Assembly (NCBI GenBank): GCA_963696075.1
Contig: CAVOJD010000010.1
Coordinates: forward strand, 175,542-239,541
Length of the DNA stretch: 64,000 nucleotides
Direction of reading: 5' to 3'
DNA from: CAJQQK01 sp963696075
GTDB taxonomy: Bacteria; Pseudomonadota; Alphaproteobacteria; Rhizobiales; Hyphomicrobiaceae
Both the position numbers and the translations under genes were made by a program. This document shows, piece after piece, positions 53,374 through 64,000 of the stretch; position 1 is the stretch's first letter; each line of letters begins with the position of its first letter. Below the pieces are notes generated by a model. The model did no database searches. It saw only the letters and a list, made by a program, of their open reading frames with translations, and was not told the origin of the DNA.

Positions 53374-56300
53374 ATGGCTAATACCCCCAATTACCAAATT
53401 GCTTCTTACAATAACGAGCAGCCGGAAGGTGCTGTCCTGGACAGCGCGATCGTCCTTGGACGCGGTTACGGCGAAAATGGCGTCGAGGTCCAGCTTTGGA
53501 GCGGCCCCGTATCTGAGGCAATCTGCGAAGGTCCTTTCGCGCCGAAGTATGCACACGCCAAGGAGGGCGAGTGGATTTTGAGCGGAGTCACCGATCGTAC
53601 GGACGACGCCACGGGCATGCTGAGCCGAAAAGACGGTCACATGCACATGAATTGTCTCATGATGTTCGACTTCGATACCGGCGCGAGCATCCATGCAATC
53701 CTTCAGTCGCTCTACGCCAACAACATCTTCGCCTTCGTCTACACGACCTGGAGCCACGGGAAGACTGAGAGCGACGATGCTCAGGTCCATATCATTGAAG
53801 CGTTCCGGCGGCGCAACAAGTTGGTCGATGTGCCCACCAATGAAGTTGTGAGAAAGTGGTATCGCGACGTCAAAGGCTACGACCAGCGCATCGTCGACAG
53901 TATGGACGTCGATAGCGAATATACCCGGGATAACGGCAAGGAGTTCTATCGCGTCCGGCACATGCCGATGCCGAAGTACCGCGTGATTCTCATACTGAAA
54001 GAGCCGTTCCCGTTTGTTGGTGCAGGGGTGCCGCACCACGAGCGTGTCAAGGCTTGGCGCGAGTACTACATGCAGGTTGCCGCGTATCTCGGCTTCTCGA
54101 CGGTCGACAAGGCATGCAAGAACCCGTCGCGGATGATGTATCTGCCGCGCTATCCGCACGGTACGGACCTGACTGGAAACCTCTTCGAGGATGAAGCGGC
54201 CTGCGGTGTCGGCGTTGTCCGGGGCGAGCCTCTCGATCTGGACGCGGTGCTGGCCGACGCTCAGCCTGATAACGGCAGCCTGCTGTCCAAAGCTGCGAAG
54301 AAAAGCGGCAGGATCGAACTCCAGACGCCTGATCTCTGGGACTTCCTGCGGGCCCACCCCTGCCTGCGGGTGGTTGATATGTTACTCGACCTCCTGCCGG
54401 AAGAGGCCATCATCAACCGGAAGGGGGAAGACAAGGTCGAAATTCTCTGTCCGCGTGACGACGAGAGCCATTCCAAACGGCAGGAAGAGCGCGGCGGCAG
54501 TTCGGCATTCTGGGCAGCCCAGGACGGCGGTGACGGTAACGGCTGGATGATGCGCTGCGAAACGGAGGGGTGCAGCGATCACTGGACTCCGGACGGCAAG
54601 GATGAGCCCGATCGTTACTTTGTCCTCGATGCCGTCATCCAGCACTACGGCTTGGTTCGCGAGAGCGCGTGGGAACTTCTGGAATACTGCGACGACCCGT
54701 CGGGCCGGATGGCGCCGAACAGGATGACGGTACGATCGACGGCCTTCTCGCCAGGATCACGCCGGAAACGCCCGTACATGATCTGCTCGTCAAGGCGGTG
54801 ATCGATGCGGCGACTGATCTTGATGCGTTTGGTGAAACGGCGAAGCTTTCGGCGCTGAACGACCGGCTGGGCGGCAAGAAGGCCAGCAAGATCAAGGAAC
54901 TCACGGCCGCCGTGAGGCGGCAGAAAAAGCGGTCCGCGCAGTCCGAGAGCCAGTTCGACTTCAGTGGTGATTACGTCATTCGCTCGTCGGACGATGCGAC
55001 GGATCAGATCGCGATCTGCCTGCGTGCGCTTGAGGATCAGGGGAAGAAGCACGATCCGGAAGTGTTCATCCGTCCCGACAATCTCCCCGGACGCATCGGC
55101 AAAGGTGGAGTGGTTTCGCTTCCCACGCCGCGTGCCTTGCGCCCCATGCTGACCGATATGGTGCAGTACTATGCGGTCTATGAAACGCGCCCGCCGAAAC
55201 GCGAATTCATCCAGTCAGACCTCGCCGATCACGTCTTCTTTTCCCCACAGCTCGAGGAGGTCCTGCCGCCGCTCAAGAAGGTCGTGACGATCCCGATCTT
55301 CGATAAGGACGGCAATCTTCGCACCAAACAGGGTTACCTGCCCTCGATCGCAACCTATGTCGCACCAGACATTGATGTCGGCGAGATCAATGGCGACAAC
55401 TATGAGGAAGCTGTCGCGTACGTGTTCAACGACGTCGTGCCGGACTTCCCGTTTTGCGAATCGTTTGATGGCGAGGACGACGGTCTGCAAATTCTCCTCG
55501 AAGACGTGGTTGACGAGGAAACGGGTGAGGTCCTCGTCAAGGGCACGTTCGATAAAGACGGTCGGGCGATGCCGAAATCTCGTGAGGGGCAAGGCTTCGC
55601 GCGCCCACTTCCTTGTCATGATGCTGCAGCAGTTCGTGCGTGAGATGATCCCTGGTAACTGTCCGGTATTTCACATCGACAAGTCGCAGCCGAACACGGG
55701 CGCGTCGTATCTCTCGAATGTCGTCAGCATTGCGCTGACGGGCTGCGAGAGCACCATGGCGACGATGCCACCCAATCAGGACGAGTTCGATAAGAAGATG
55801 CTCGGCTGGCTCGGGAACGGCGATCAGATCATCTTCTTTGACAACATCGGCGACGACATCGACATCGCGGCGTTCGCCGGTGCTTTGACTGCGCCGACAT
55901 ACACAGCGCGCGTCCTGCGCACCAACGATATGAGGACAGTTGAGATCACATCTCTTTGGCTGACGGCAGCGAATAACCTCACCGTGTCCGAGGAGATTGA
56001 GCGGCGCGTCGTACCGATCCGCTTGGATGCCTGCATGTCCGACCCCGGCAAGCGCACGTTCAAACAGAACCCGCTCGTCCCGTTTCTCTACGAACAGCGC
56101 ACCGCGATCGTCCGTTCTTGCCTTACGATCATTCAGCACTGGATCGATAGCGGTAAGCCGCTTTGGTCAAAACGCGACCAGTTTGCTACGAAGATGGACA
56201 GCTACGAGGCTTGGATGGGCGTCATGGGTGGCATTCTCGAGTCGGCCGGTGTCGAGGGTTTCCTTGAAAATCTCGAAGCGTTTCGTGCTGCGAACGGCGC

Positions 56301-56595
56301 AAACAAGGATGAGACCTTCTGCGATATGTACGAAAAGCTGCATTTCCAGTTTTTCGCGCACGTCTTCACGCCAAAGGAAGCCTTCGAGTGTCTCGCCGAG
56401 GACCCACAAAATCCACTTACTACCGATTGGAAGGTCCATGTGCCGGTCGAGACCCGCGATAAAAAGAAGGGGCTGAGCGAACTGCTCTCCAAACTGAAAG
56501 GCAAGACCGTGGCGACAACGTCCGGCGAGATGCGCATCAAAAGGGTTGGTCACGGCAAATACCAGCTTGATATCGTGAAGTTTAGTCGAGCTTGA
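53374..56595 (+). pseudogene. Phage/ICE-type primase-helicase gene with two compensating frameshifts
   Basis: One gene of 1074 codons' length is read in three pieces: frame 1 from 53374 to about 54720, frame 0 from about 54715 to 55590, and frame 1 again to 56595. Part 1 (SRKDGHMHMNCLMMFDFDTG, NPSRMMYLPRYPHGTDL) is primase-like, with a zinc-type region around GWMMRCETEGCSDHW. Part 3 is an ATPase: degenerate P-loop FHIDKSQPNTGASYLS, Walker B IIFFDNI, sensor LWLTAANNLTVSEEIERRVVPIRL. Together this is the type of replication protein used by integrative elements and satellite phages. The P-loop lacks the GKT, so helicase activity is doubtful. The indels are either decay or sequence errors. Confidence 0.72.
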
Positions 56596-58272
56596 ATTTT
56601 TCTGTGCTTCTACCGTGGCATCGTATCTCGTCACGACAGCGGGCGCGCCGGCGCTTCCGGCGCGCTGCTTGGATTTGTGTCGGTCAGATACCCACCACCG
56701 TGAACTCCGTTCAAATTCTGTCATTTCCTTGGTTTCCGCTTCCTGCCGGCTACGCAGGTGTAGAAGGAGTTTTTTTACACATTTCTCATGGTTATAAATA
56801 ATATAAATAAATTCGAACTCTTATAGTGTGAAGCCAGAAAGAAAAGAAAACGACGGAAATCACGGAAATACTCGTTGGCGCGCTCCCGCGAGCTCGCAGC
56901 GCCAGGCACGGCGTGTGCGGACGCCCGAGATTAATGCAACCGCCTCGCCGAACTGAGGGGAGCCTTTCGGCGGCCCCTGATGGCGGGCGTACTAATGGCT
57001 AGCGGGTGTGAGCGTGTAGCTCGCAACACCAGCGTGGACGAACATCCATTTCCCGTGCACCCGTCCCAGCGCCAGCGGGAATCTGAGGGCGCAAGGTAGG
57101 AACCCACCCACTACTCCAAAACGGCCGCTGAAGCTCGCACATTGTAGGTTCGACGGGTATTCGGCTGCCACTTCCCCTAACGCAGCCTTACGCACTCCAA
57201 TTCCAGTTTGTACAACCAGCTGTGTTGGCTGGCACACCGGACAACTTGTCCCTCAATTCCCCCTCAATCCCCAACCTCATCCACCGAACATCTATAATCA
57301 TGTATCCTCTTCCTCTTCGCCGTTGGGCACGGCCCTTCGTTCTCGGTTGCTGTTTTTGGATTAGATGCGATCCGGTGTCGAAGCAGCGCGGGAGTGATGA
57401 TCCGTTTTCGTTCAACGGCTATTTCGTTCCCTCAAAAACCGCTCGATAATCAGTGCGTCATGGCAATCAATAGATTCACGTAATTGAATGTATCGTCGTG
57501 ATTGTCGTCGCTGCCTTGGGTGGGAATCTTAGAATCTGGATTCTACGCTTACCCGTTGGCGCACCAGCGGCATTTTCGAGGTGTCCAGGTAGGGGACTAC
57601 CCGACAGAGCAAACGGCCGCTGAGGGTCTTTTCGTAATTGCGGTTTCGGCGATCTACTGCGTCGTGACATGCGATACGCTGGAGATGGCTTGCCTGACAA
57701 GCGTGACGCCCATCTTCTCATCATCCAAGACCCGTGCGCCAAACCAGGAGCATCCAAGGGTATTGGCTCTCCACTCCAGCGCTGGGGTTGATCCGTCTGG
57801 GGGGGGCGATGTGGACATCCGGTATTCGTCGGTTTGGGCGGTCGGCGTACCCACGGCGCGATCGAAGCAATATCCCAATTGCGGAAGTCCGTTAGGTCTC
57901 GCGCAACTTTTCAGTATTGTAGGCTGCAGAGGTCTGCAATTAGAGGGCGAGCGGCCGCGTCTGGGGCGATGCCGATAAAGCTTCGCTATCATGTCCGCAT
58001 GGCTCGCCCTCCTTGTGTGAGGTTCTACCCGGCGTATCCGGCCCACCTTCGACACCAACTCGAGGGTGGGTCACCTGAAGCAAGAGAGGACAATACGGTC
58101 TAGACGCTGCCGCCGTCGTCTTAGCCACGCCGTCCGGTCATTTGAGCGGTATGGCTCAACTTGCTGCAGCACAGGCGGTGTTATTGCCTGACCTCGCGAC
58201 GGATAAGCCGGCCGGGCAACGCGTCGAGGTCCATGACGATCTGGTCGAACCACGAATAGGGAGGGACGGGCA
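56596..58272. other. 1.7-kb region without a supported gene; AT-rich stretch near its start
   Basis: 56763-56880 is markedly AT-rich (GGTTATAAATAATATAAATA) and has GTGTA/TACAC arms and a direct repeat ACGGAAATC-ACGGAAATA near 56860, so it could be a replication origin of the element. The rest has only frames without family features. A frame at 58150-58270 (QAVLLPDLATDKPAGQRVEV) may be the end of a lost gene. Nothing else is claimed. Confidence 0.4.
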
Positions 58273-60220
58273 TTGCCCGACAAGATAGTGACGGCAGATG
58301 CCGCAGCCGCTCTTGTTCACGACGGAGATGTCGTGACCACGTCAGGTTTCGTTGGGATCGGTGTGCCGGATGAGCTTCTGGCCGCTCTTGAAGATCGGTT
58401 TCAGAAGACCGGATCACCGCGAGAGCTGACACTCTTCTTTGCCGCGGGCCAGGGCGACGGCAAATGACGAGGGCTGAACCGTCTCGGACACAAAGGGCTC
58501 TTGAAGCGCGTGGTTGGCGGGCATTGGGGGCTGATACCGAGCGTCGGACAACTTGCCACGTCGGGCGAGATTCGAGGCGTATAACCTGCCGCAGGGTGTG
58601 ATCAGCCATCTCTATCGCGACATCGCCGCAGGTAAGCCGGGGACAATTACGCATGTCGGTCTCGGAACCTTCGTCGATCCTGGGTAGAGGGCGGCAAGAT
58701 CAATGCCCGGACGCCACCGAAGACCTTGTCGAGCTAATGACTGTTGCGGGCAAGGAATACCTTTTCTATCGGGCGTTTCCCATACAAATCGCCCTCTTGC
58801 GCGGTACCACGGCGGATCCGGCCGGCAACGTCACCATGGAGCGCGAAGCGCTGGTGATCGACAACCTGTCGCAGGCGATGGCCTGCAAGAACTCGGGCGG
58901 CATCGTCATCGTTCAGGTCGAGCGGATTGCTGCACGCGGTGGCTTGAGCCCACGGCAGGTGGCCATTCCTGGCGCTCTCGTCGACGCGGTGGTTGTGGCA
59001 CGCCCAGAAAATCACATGCAAACCTACGCCACGGCTTACTCCCACACGTTTGCCGGGCAATTCCAGAGCGCCAGAGGGTGCACTGCCTAGATGGAACTCA
59101 ACGAACGCAAGGTGATCGCGCGGCGCGCTGCATTTGAACTTCCTGTCAACGGAATCGTGAACCTTGGCATTGGTATGCCAGAGGGCGTCGCGGCCGTCGC
59201 GGGTGAGGAGAACGGCTGCTCGACCATATGACGCTGACGGCCGAACCCGGCATTATCGGCGGGCAGCCGGCGTCTGGGTTGGATTTTGGTGCCGGCCATC
59301 AACACGGATGCGATCATCGCTCAGAACCATCAGTTCGATTTCTATGACGGCGGGGGCCTCGAGTGGCCGGAGTCCTCGGCATGGCCGAGGTGGATAGCTG
59401 CGGGCATGTGAATGTGTCACGCTTCGGCCCCAAACTCGCCGGTGCGGGTGGCTTATCAGATCTTAGCCAAAACGCACGGTGTGTGGTGTTCGCCGGCACT
59501 TCACCGCCGGCGGCACGATCATGGCCGTCACCGACGGCGAGCTCATGATCGAGAAAGACGGCGCAACATCCAAATTCGTGAGAAGACAGTCGGCCAAATA
59601 ACCTTCTCTGGTAAACGCGCTGCAGAGAACAAGGCAGACGCGTCCTCTATGTGACTGAGCGTTGTGTCTTCGAATTGTAGCCGGAAGGTCTCTGTCTCAT
59701 CGAGATCGCGCCAGGTGTCGACCTCGACCGCGACGTCATCAGCCGGATGGGTTTTGAGCCACGGCTCGGAGAACTCGTCCAGATGGATGAACGTATCTTC
59801 AAAGACGAGACGATGGCGCTCCAAACCGATCTCTTACATTTCGACCTTGCCGATCGGATTGCCTTGGACGCCGGCCGTCGACGTCTTTTTGTAAACTTCG
59901 AGAAGCTGCGGGTTCGGAGCCAAAACGACGTCGACATGATCCGCCAGCAGGTCGAAACCGTCTGCCAGCCGCTCGGCGGTCGCGTCGATGTTATCGTCAA
60001 CTACGATGGCGCTCGGATCGATGAAGACATCTCCCAAGCGTACGCAGAAATGGTTCGGGGGCTTGAAGATCGGTTCTATGGCACGGTAACCTGGCGCTAC
60101 TCAGGTTCAGCATTTCTGCGGATGAAACTGGGTCGAGCCTTCGGCAGGGACGCCACGCCGCACATTTTCGAAACGGCCGAGCAGGCACGGGAATTCCTCG
60201 AACAGAAGGGTGAGCGATGA
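58273..60220 (+). pseudogene. Decayed acetate/propionate CoA-transferase (YdiF-like)
   Basis: Pieces of one ~650-residue CoA-transferase are spread over all frames with many stops: DGDVVTTSGFVGIGVPDELLAALE at 58273-58467, then LNRLGHKGLLKRVVGGHWGLIPSVGQLA (58480-58560), VELMTVAGKEYLFYRAFPIQIALLRGTTADPAGNVTMEREAL (58730-58850), VNLGIGMPEGVA (59160-59195), VLGMAEVDSCGHVNVSRFG (59370-59420) and, intact for 157 codons, MGFEPRLGELVQMDERIF to FLEQKGER (59747-60220). It lacks an open frame and cannot be functional. Confidence 0.82.
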
Positions 60221-61187
60221 CCTCGGTCTCCTCTGCTTAGCGTCGATCCCGCACGTCGACGCAACATCCCACAAGGCGAAATCGACTGATCTCGGGTTGA
60301 CCGGCCTCCAATGGAGCTCGACTATGTCGGCTGTCGAGAGTACTTCCGCCATCTCCATCGTGGGCCGATGCATACGACATGGTGAATGTTAAAGGGCCAG
60401 ATCGGTGGGACGGCCGCAGCGTCTCCGAAAGCTGAAAACCGCCGCTCGACGCGAATGGCCCCCTTGCAGGACGAGCCCCCAGCCCTATGAGCCAACCGAG
60501 GGCTCGGAGCGCATGCCAACGCCCAAGGCGATCATGCCACGCTCTCAAGTGACATCATGCAACTACGTAGGGACTCAACGCCAAGAGGACAGCTTGCTGG
60601 CGACCGTGGGGAGACTTTCGGTAACTCGTTGAACGCAGGGATACACCCTCAGTCAGGGCCAGGACCAGATCGGAGGGCGGAGCGCGGGAGAGAACGCTCT
60701 GTTCGTTGGGAGTAAGCAGCGACGGCGCACAACCTGTGCCAACGGCCCGATCAAATACTTCAAGAAGCAGGGGACGAGCCCCCCGCCTTGCCGAGGGAGG
60801 GGGATGCCGGAAGTTTCTCTGGCACGGCGATCGGGGGCGGTAACCGTGCTGGCCATATGGACAGCAGGCCAGCCTCCTGGTTCCCGGTGGGACACTTACT
60901 TCCTCCAGCATGACTCAAGGTGAGAAGCGAGCAAGCATCCCGACGGGCAGCCACCGCGGAACCACTGACGAGCAGCTCAGGGCGGCCGTAGCGAGCGTGA
61001 AGTTGCGACGGGACCGTCGGGGTCGAAAATGCAGAGCACTTCTGTTCTAAATCACAATCGTTCATGAGGAGAGCCGCCGTCGCTAAGCACACCGAGGGCG
61101 GCGCGAGTGTACGCTGTTGAGATCCTCGGCATCAACCCGCAAGCCAACGTCGCATCAAGTTCTGGGCCAGCCATCACTGGCACAATC
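60221..61187. other. Nearly 1 kb without a supported gene
   Basis: Several frames are open on both strands but none shows a family motif or ribosome-binding site. Short GC-rich hairpins occur around 60780-60860. It separates the dead CoA-transferase from the protease/Sel1 gene. I see nothing else. Confidence 0.4.
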
Positions 61188-63357
61188 TTAGGGTTTCAAT
61201 TGTTTCTTCCTGGAGTTGCGCCACGTATTTGCCGACGCCTCGGCCCTTCGCAGAATGTCCCGCGCCCCAGGAAAGCCGTCCACAACGTACACGCTATTAA
61301 ACCTATTAATCTCGCCTCTCGCCGCCTTGCGTTGCGTTGTCGAGGCTTCATCGTTGGACTGAAGCACGAAATACCATTTCAACGATTGAGTAAGGCTTTT
61401 CGTGAGGCCGCGACCGTCTTTGTAGCGACTCGCAACTCTCTGCTGCGCAACAGGATGATTAGCTTCGGCTGCCATCAAATAGTACTTTGCAGCCTCGCGG
61501 TCGTTCTTCTTCACCCCTTCTGCAAAATCAAACATTTCCGCAAGCCGGAAAGCTGCTTTCGGTTTCCGGATTTTGCGAGGCGCCCCCAGATCCGAACCGC
61601 CGTTTTATCAGTCCCTCGACTGAAAGCCTCCATGCCAACTTGCCAGCCGTCCCGAAATTGCTCAACAAGAGCGACCGCTTCGTCTTTGGGCATCTCTTCT
61701 GGCATACTTGTCGCCAACGACATATAACGAGCAATTCAAATCACTTGCATGACATTCTGTTTGGGCAGCAAAAATTGCCTCCCTTAGGGTCTCGTGCCCC
61801 CACGTCGGTACGATCGCAACCTCTTTATAATCGACTAAAACAACCTTGAAACCCTTGCCTAACTTATACTCACTGAAGCTCCCAAACGCTTTCTTGAGTT
61901 CGTGCTTAGCGTAATCCTCCAATAAAGCCGGAAGTGTTGACCTTGGCCTTTCCGCGACAACCTCGTCACCAAGCGCTAAGACCTCACAATCTGGCTTTTC
62001 ATGCTCAGAACGTCGTAGGTTCGACAACCTTATATTGCAGTTTTCCATGGCGCGATCTTGCGCACGACCAAGCGACGAAGATCGAAAAGACCAGCCCCAG
62101 GCAGGTTGCGTTCGACTCCCAGCAAATGCCTTAAAGCCACTCACCCTGCGAACCTCACCCTCACCCGCCCTCCAATAAGTGTGAAACTCGATATCCCCTG
62201 CATCTCGCAAATACTTCAAGAAGCGCCACCCCATGATGGAACCGCGCCGCTCAGCGAGCTCAGACGCTTTGAGGAACGCGACGCTCGGCCACCCTGTAGG
62301 CAGAAGATTCAATTCCTCTTCGATCTGGAGGACCGCACGTCTGGTAGCCGGACCATAAACACCATCTATCGCGCTGCGGTAGACTCCCGGACTCCTGGAG
62401 CGCAGTTTGGATTTTTCGAACTGCCGCACTCTCAAGCAGCGGCCGGCCTTTCTTCAGAAGCGCAACCTGGCGATGGAACGCGGAACTACGAGTTGCCAGA
62501 TTTGTCAGGAAGCGATCAGGAGGTGTCCCGAACCCCATTAATCCCGAATTCACGCCCAACACGCTGACGCCTTTTGCATCTCCACTCAAGAAAAGCGGGG
62601 CGCCAGACATTCCTGGGAGGCTATCGCAACGGTGTATGGCCAAGCGAGAATAGTTGAAAAAAAAATTTATGGAAGCAGCGGCGGAGAGGTACGTCTCGTT
62701 GTGTCTGTCAGAGCAATCGGCTGCGTATGTTGCTCGTCGGTATGACTTGTCACCAGGATAACTTAGGGTAAACAGCCGGTCTTTGCTGAGCCAATCGACA
62801 TAACTGACAGCATTTTCGCTTGTGTATAGGTCGAGTATTCGGCCTTCACATATAGGCTTCTCTAGTCTTGCAATTGCCCAATCGAGTTGCTTGGCTTGAA
62901 CAGTTGGCGAGCTGCAGGATAATCCAGCGCAACCAGTAATGATGCTTGCATGACGTTCGGTCCAAGTTTTGCCTCGAATTGTTGAATAGACCCGGCGCTT
63001 ACCTGCTCCAATTGCGAAAGTGCTGCTAGAAAAGGGGGTGGGAGGCGAAAAATCCCGATTGAAGAAGCAGTGCCCAGAAGTAGCTATTATGTCGTCTGCA
63101 ATGCAAAATACCGTGCAGCGGGTGTATTTGTTGTTATCCGAATAGTGAAGGTAGCCAATCGATTTGCTTAAGTGCCGATACTTAGCCGGCAGCCGGGTCC
63201 GCGAATTTGGACCGAAAATACCGGAAATGGCTGAGTTTGTTTTGATGGACTTCAGTTGGCTGGGAGGATTCCGAAATTGGCTTCCCGCGTCTTCGGCGTG
63301 GACGGACACAAAGAAGTTTATCAAGATGACAGCGAATGCAATGGTGCGACGTTTCAT
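61188..63357 (-). pseudogene. Secreted trypsin-like protease with peptidoglycan-binding and Sel1 repeats, broken by three frameshifts
   Basis: Read from 63357. Signal peptide (MKRRTIAFAVILINFFVSVHA), then a chymotrypsin/V8-type protease: C81, H96 in IIATSGHC, D159 in LDWAIARL, S251 in DSLPGMSGAP. A one-base indel near 62394 joins VRKIQTALQESG to VYRSAIDGVYGPATRRAVLQIE, making a peptidoglycan-binding domain. After a linker, indels near 61705 and 61550 lead to Sel1-type repeats (AAFRLAEMFDFAEGVKKNDREAAKYYLMAAEA). The indels lie in small homopolymers, so error and decay are both possible. It starts 6 bp after the gene at 63364 and is probably coupled to it. Confidence 0.7.
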
Positions 63358-63363
63358 ATCTTA

Positions 63364-63999
63364 CTATTTCCCAATAAAGATGTCACACACCAAGCCGCGC
63401 ATCAATTGAACCAAATAAAGTATCGCAGAAAATCGCCACCGAAGATCCTGGTTAGTGTCGTCCCATCTGGCCTGATCGATGACAGGTCCCTTCTCCAGGT
63501 AGGGCGCCGCCGCTGAACCCTGGGCCAACAGAACAATGTCGAATGTTTTGGGTTCGAGGAGCATACGGCGAAAGCTGATGCCCTCGTCAAACCGCCAATG
63601 CGGAATGAGTTTCGTTCCCTTGAGAATGTGCTCGAATTCTCCGAGGACAACTTGCCAGCCATCGACCCGATCCTGCGTCACCGCCATTCCAGGCAGAACA
63701 CCCGTCTGGGACGGATTTGGTATCCACTCATTGCTGTTATCGGTCTCTGCAAGAATACGCTTCCAGCTCAACCGACTGAGTCTGATGACAGCCTCCAGGT
63801 GCTGCAGCACGCTGGGTAAACGTTCGCGTTCCACGACAGGCCAATTCGTGAATATGATGGGTACAAATGCGATTAGATCAGCAACTGAAGTTTCAGATAG
63901 TATCTTCTCATAGGGGCGCCGAAGTTTCCGAATACGCTCGGCTTCTAAATACTCATGAGTGCGAGTGCTCTTCCAATAGAAATAGCCCATACCCTCGGG
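63364..63999 (-). CDS. Hypothetical protein, partial at the window edge
   Basis: The frame is open to the right edge; an ATG at 63990 gives 208 residues (MGYFYWKSTRTHEYLEAERI). It is soluble and helical, with no membrane helix and no family I recognise (FDIVLLAQGSAAAPYLEKGPVID near residues 150-172). Its stop is only 6 bp before the start of the protease gene, so the two are likely one operon. The true N-terminus may lie beyond the window. Confidence 0.5.
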   Translation of the reverse strand, partial: PEGMGYFYWKSTRTHEYLEAERIRKLRRPYEKILSETSVADLIAFVPIIFTNWPVVERERLPSVLQHLEAVIRLSRLSWKRILAETDNSNEWIPNPSQTGVLPGMAVTQDRVDGWQVVLGEFEHILKGTKLIPHWRFDEGISFRRMLLEPKTFDIVLLAQGSAAAPYLEKGPVIDQARWDDTNQDLRWRFSAILYLVQLMRGLVCDIFIGK

Positions 64000-64000
64000 A

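Noticed and set aside
57654..58058. 134-codon minus-strand frame in the island
   Set aside because: No motif, no ribosome-binding site and an opposing frame of equal length; it cannot be told from chance.
60600..61100. Possible group II intron relic (GC-rich hairpins, GTAGCGAGCGTGAAGTTGCGAC-like text)
   Set aside because: No reverse transcriptase, no recognisable 5' or 3' intron ends and no domain V that I can fold; a covariance search would be needed.
61117..61135. A GAGATCCTCGGC match resembling the sthA segment
   Set aside because: Only a dozen bases and no neighbouring similarity, unlike the copies at 39668 and 41234.

Overview
This is a high-GC, gene-dense bacterial chromosome segment. 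Gene content fits an alphaproteobacterium (Hyphomicrobiales or Rhodospirillales type): many CoA-dependent catabolic genes, a DUF59-Mrp-DUF971 protein, an AidB-like acyl-CoA dehydrogenase and a class 1B speD next to speE. No rRNA or other species marker is present, so nothing finer is claimed.

Positions 1-19.6 kb are catabolic. In order: the end of an Ldh-family dehydrogenase, a fumarylacetoacetate hydrolase-family enzyme, membrane proteins with a muddled reading frame (1473-2891), a minus-strand group (DUF1289 protein, AhpD-like enzyme, unknown gene), the two subunits of a 3-oxoacid CoA-transferase, and a VOC enzyme preceded by a hairpin that is both a terminator and its ribosome-binding site. 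A 93-bp tandem repeat follows, then two family III CoA-transferases. These diverge from an operon of two acyl-CoA dehydrogenases, an acyl-CoA ligase (ADP-forming type), an enoyl-CoA hydratase and an MFS transporter. Together these suggest uptake, CoA activation and beta-oxidation-like breakdown of an unidentified organic acid. The section ends with an HCF101-like Fe-S carrier ATPase and a RidA protein.

Positions 20.1-24.8 kb form a molybdenum-cofactor cluster: fdhD, a methyltransferase, mobA, mobB, a secreted protein that looks like an inactive subtilase, and moaA. Next come a DMT permease, polyamine genes (speD, speE), an AsmA protein, a CNT nucleoside transporter, an AidB-like dehydrogenase, a haloacid dehalogenase-type hydrolase, a metallo-hydrolase, sthA, an AMP-forming CoA ligase, a cupin and argC. 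Broken copies of the sthA 3' end and of the cupin gene lie around argC. A minus-strand group at 41.4-45.0 kb holds a Rieske oxygenase and a probable metal-handling set (DUF2946, Met/His-rich barrel, exported DsrE). After an orphan membrane/solenoid gene come a sirtuin, a beta-hydroxyacid dehydrogenase, a carboxymuconolactone decarboxylase-family protein, a DUF985 cupin and gloB.

At 51306-51382 lies a tRNA-Arg(ACG). The sequence after it is different: lower GC, many frameshifts, phage/ICE-type genes (excisionase-like HTH, DUF6499-like regulator, large primase/helicase), then decaying DNA with a ruined CoA-transferase and a frameshifted secreted protease/peptidoglycan-binding/Sel1 gene. I read this as an integrated mobile element or island using the tRNA as attachment site, running past the right end of the window. 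No integrase or second attachment site is visible.
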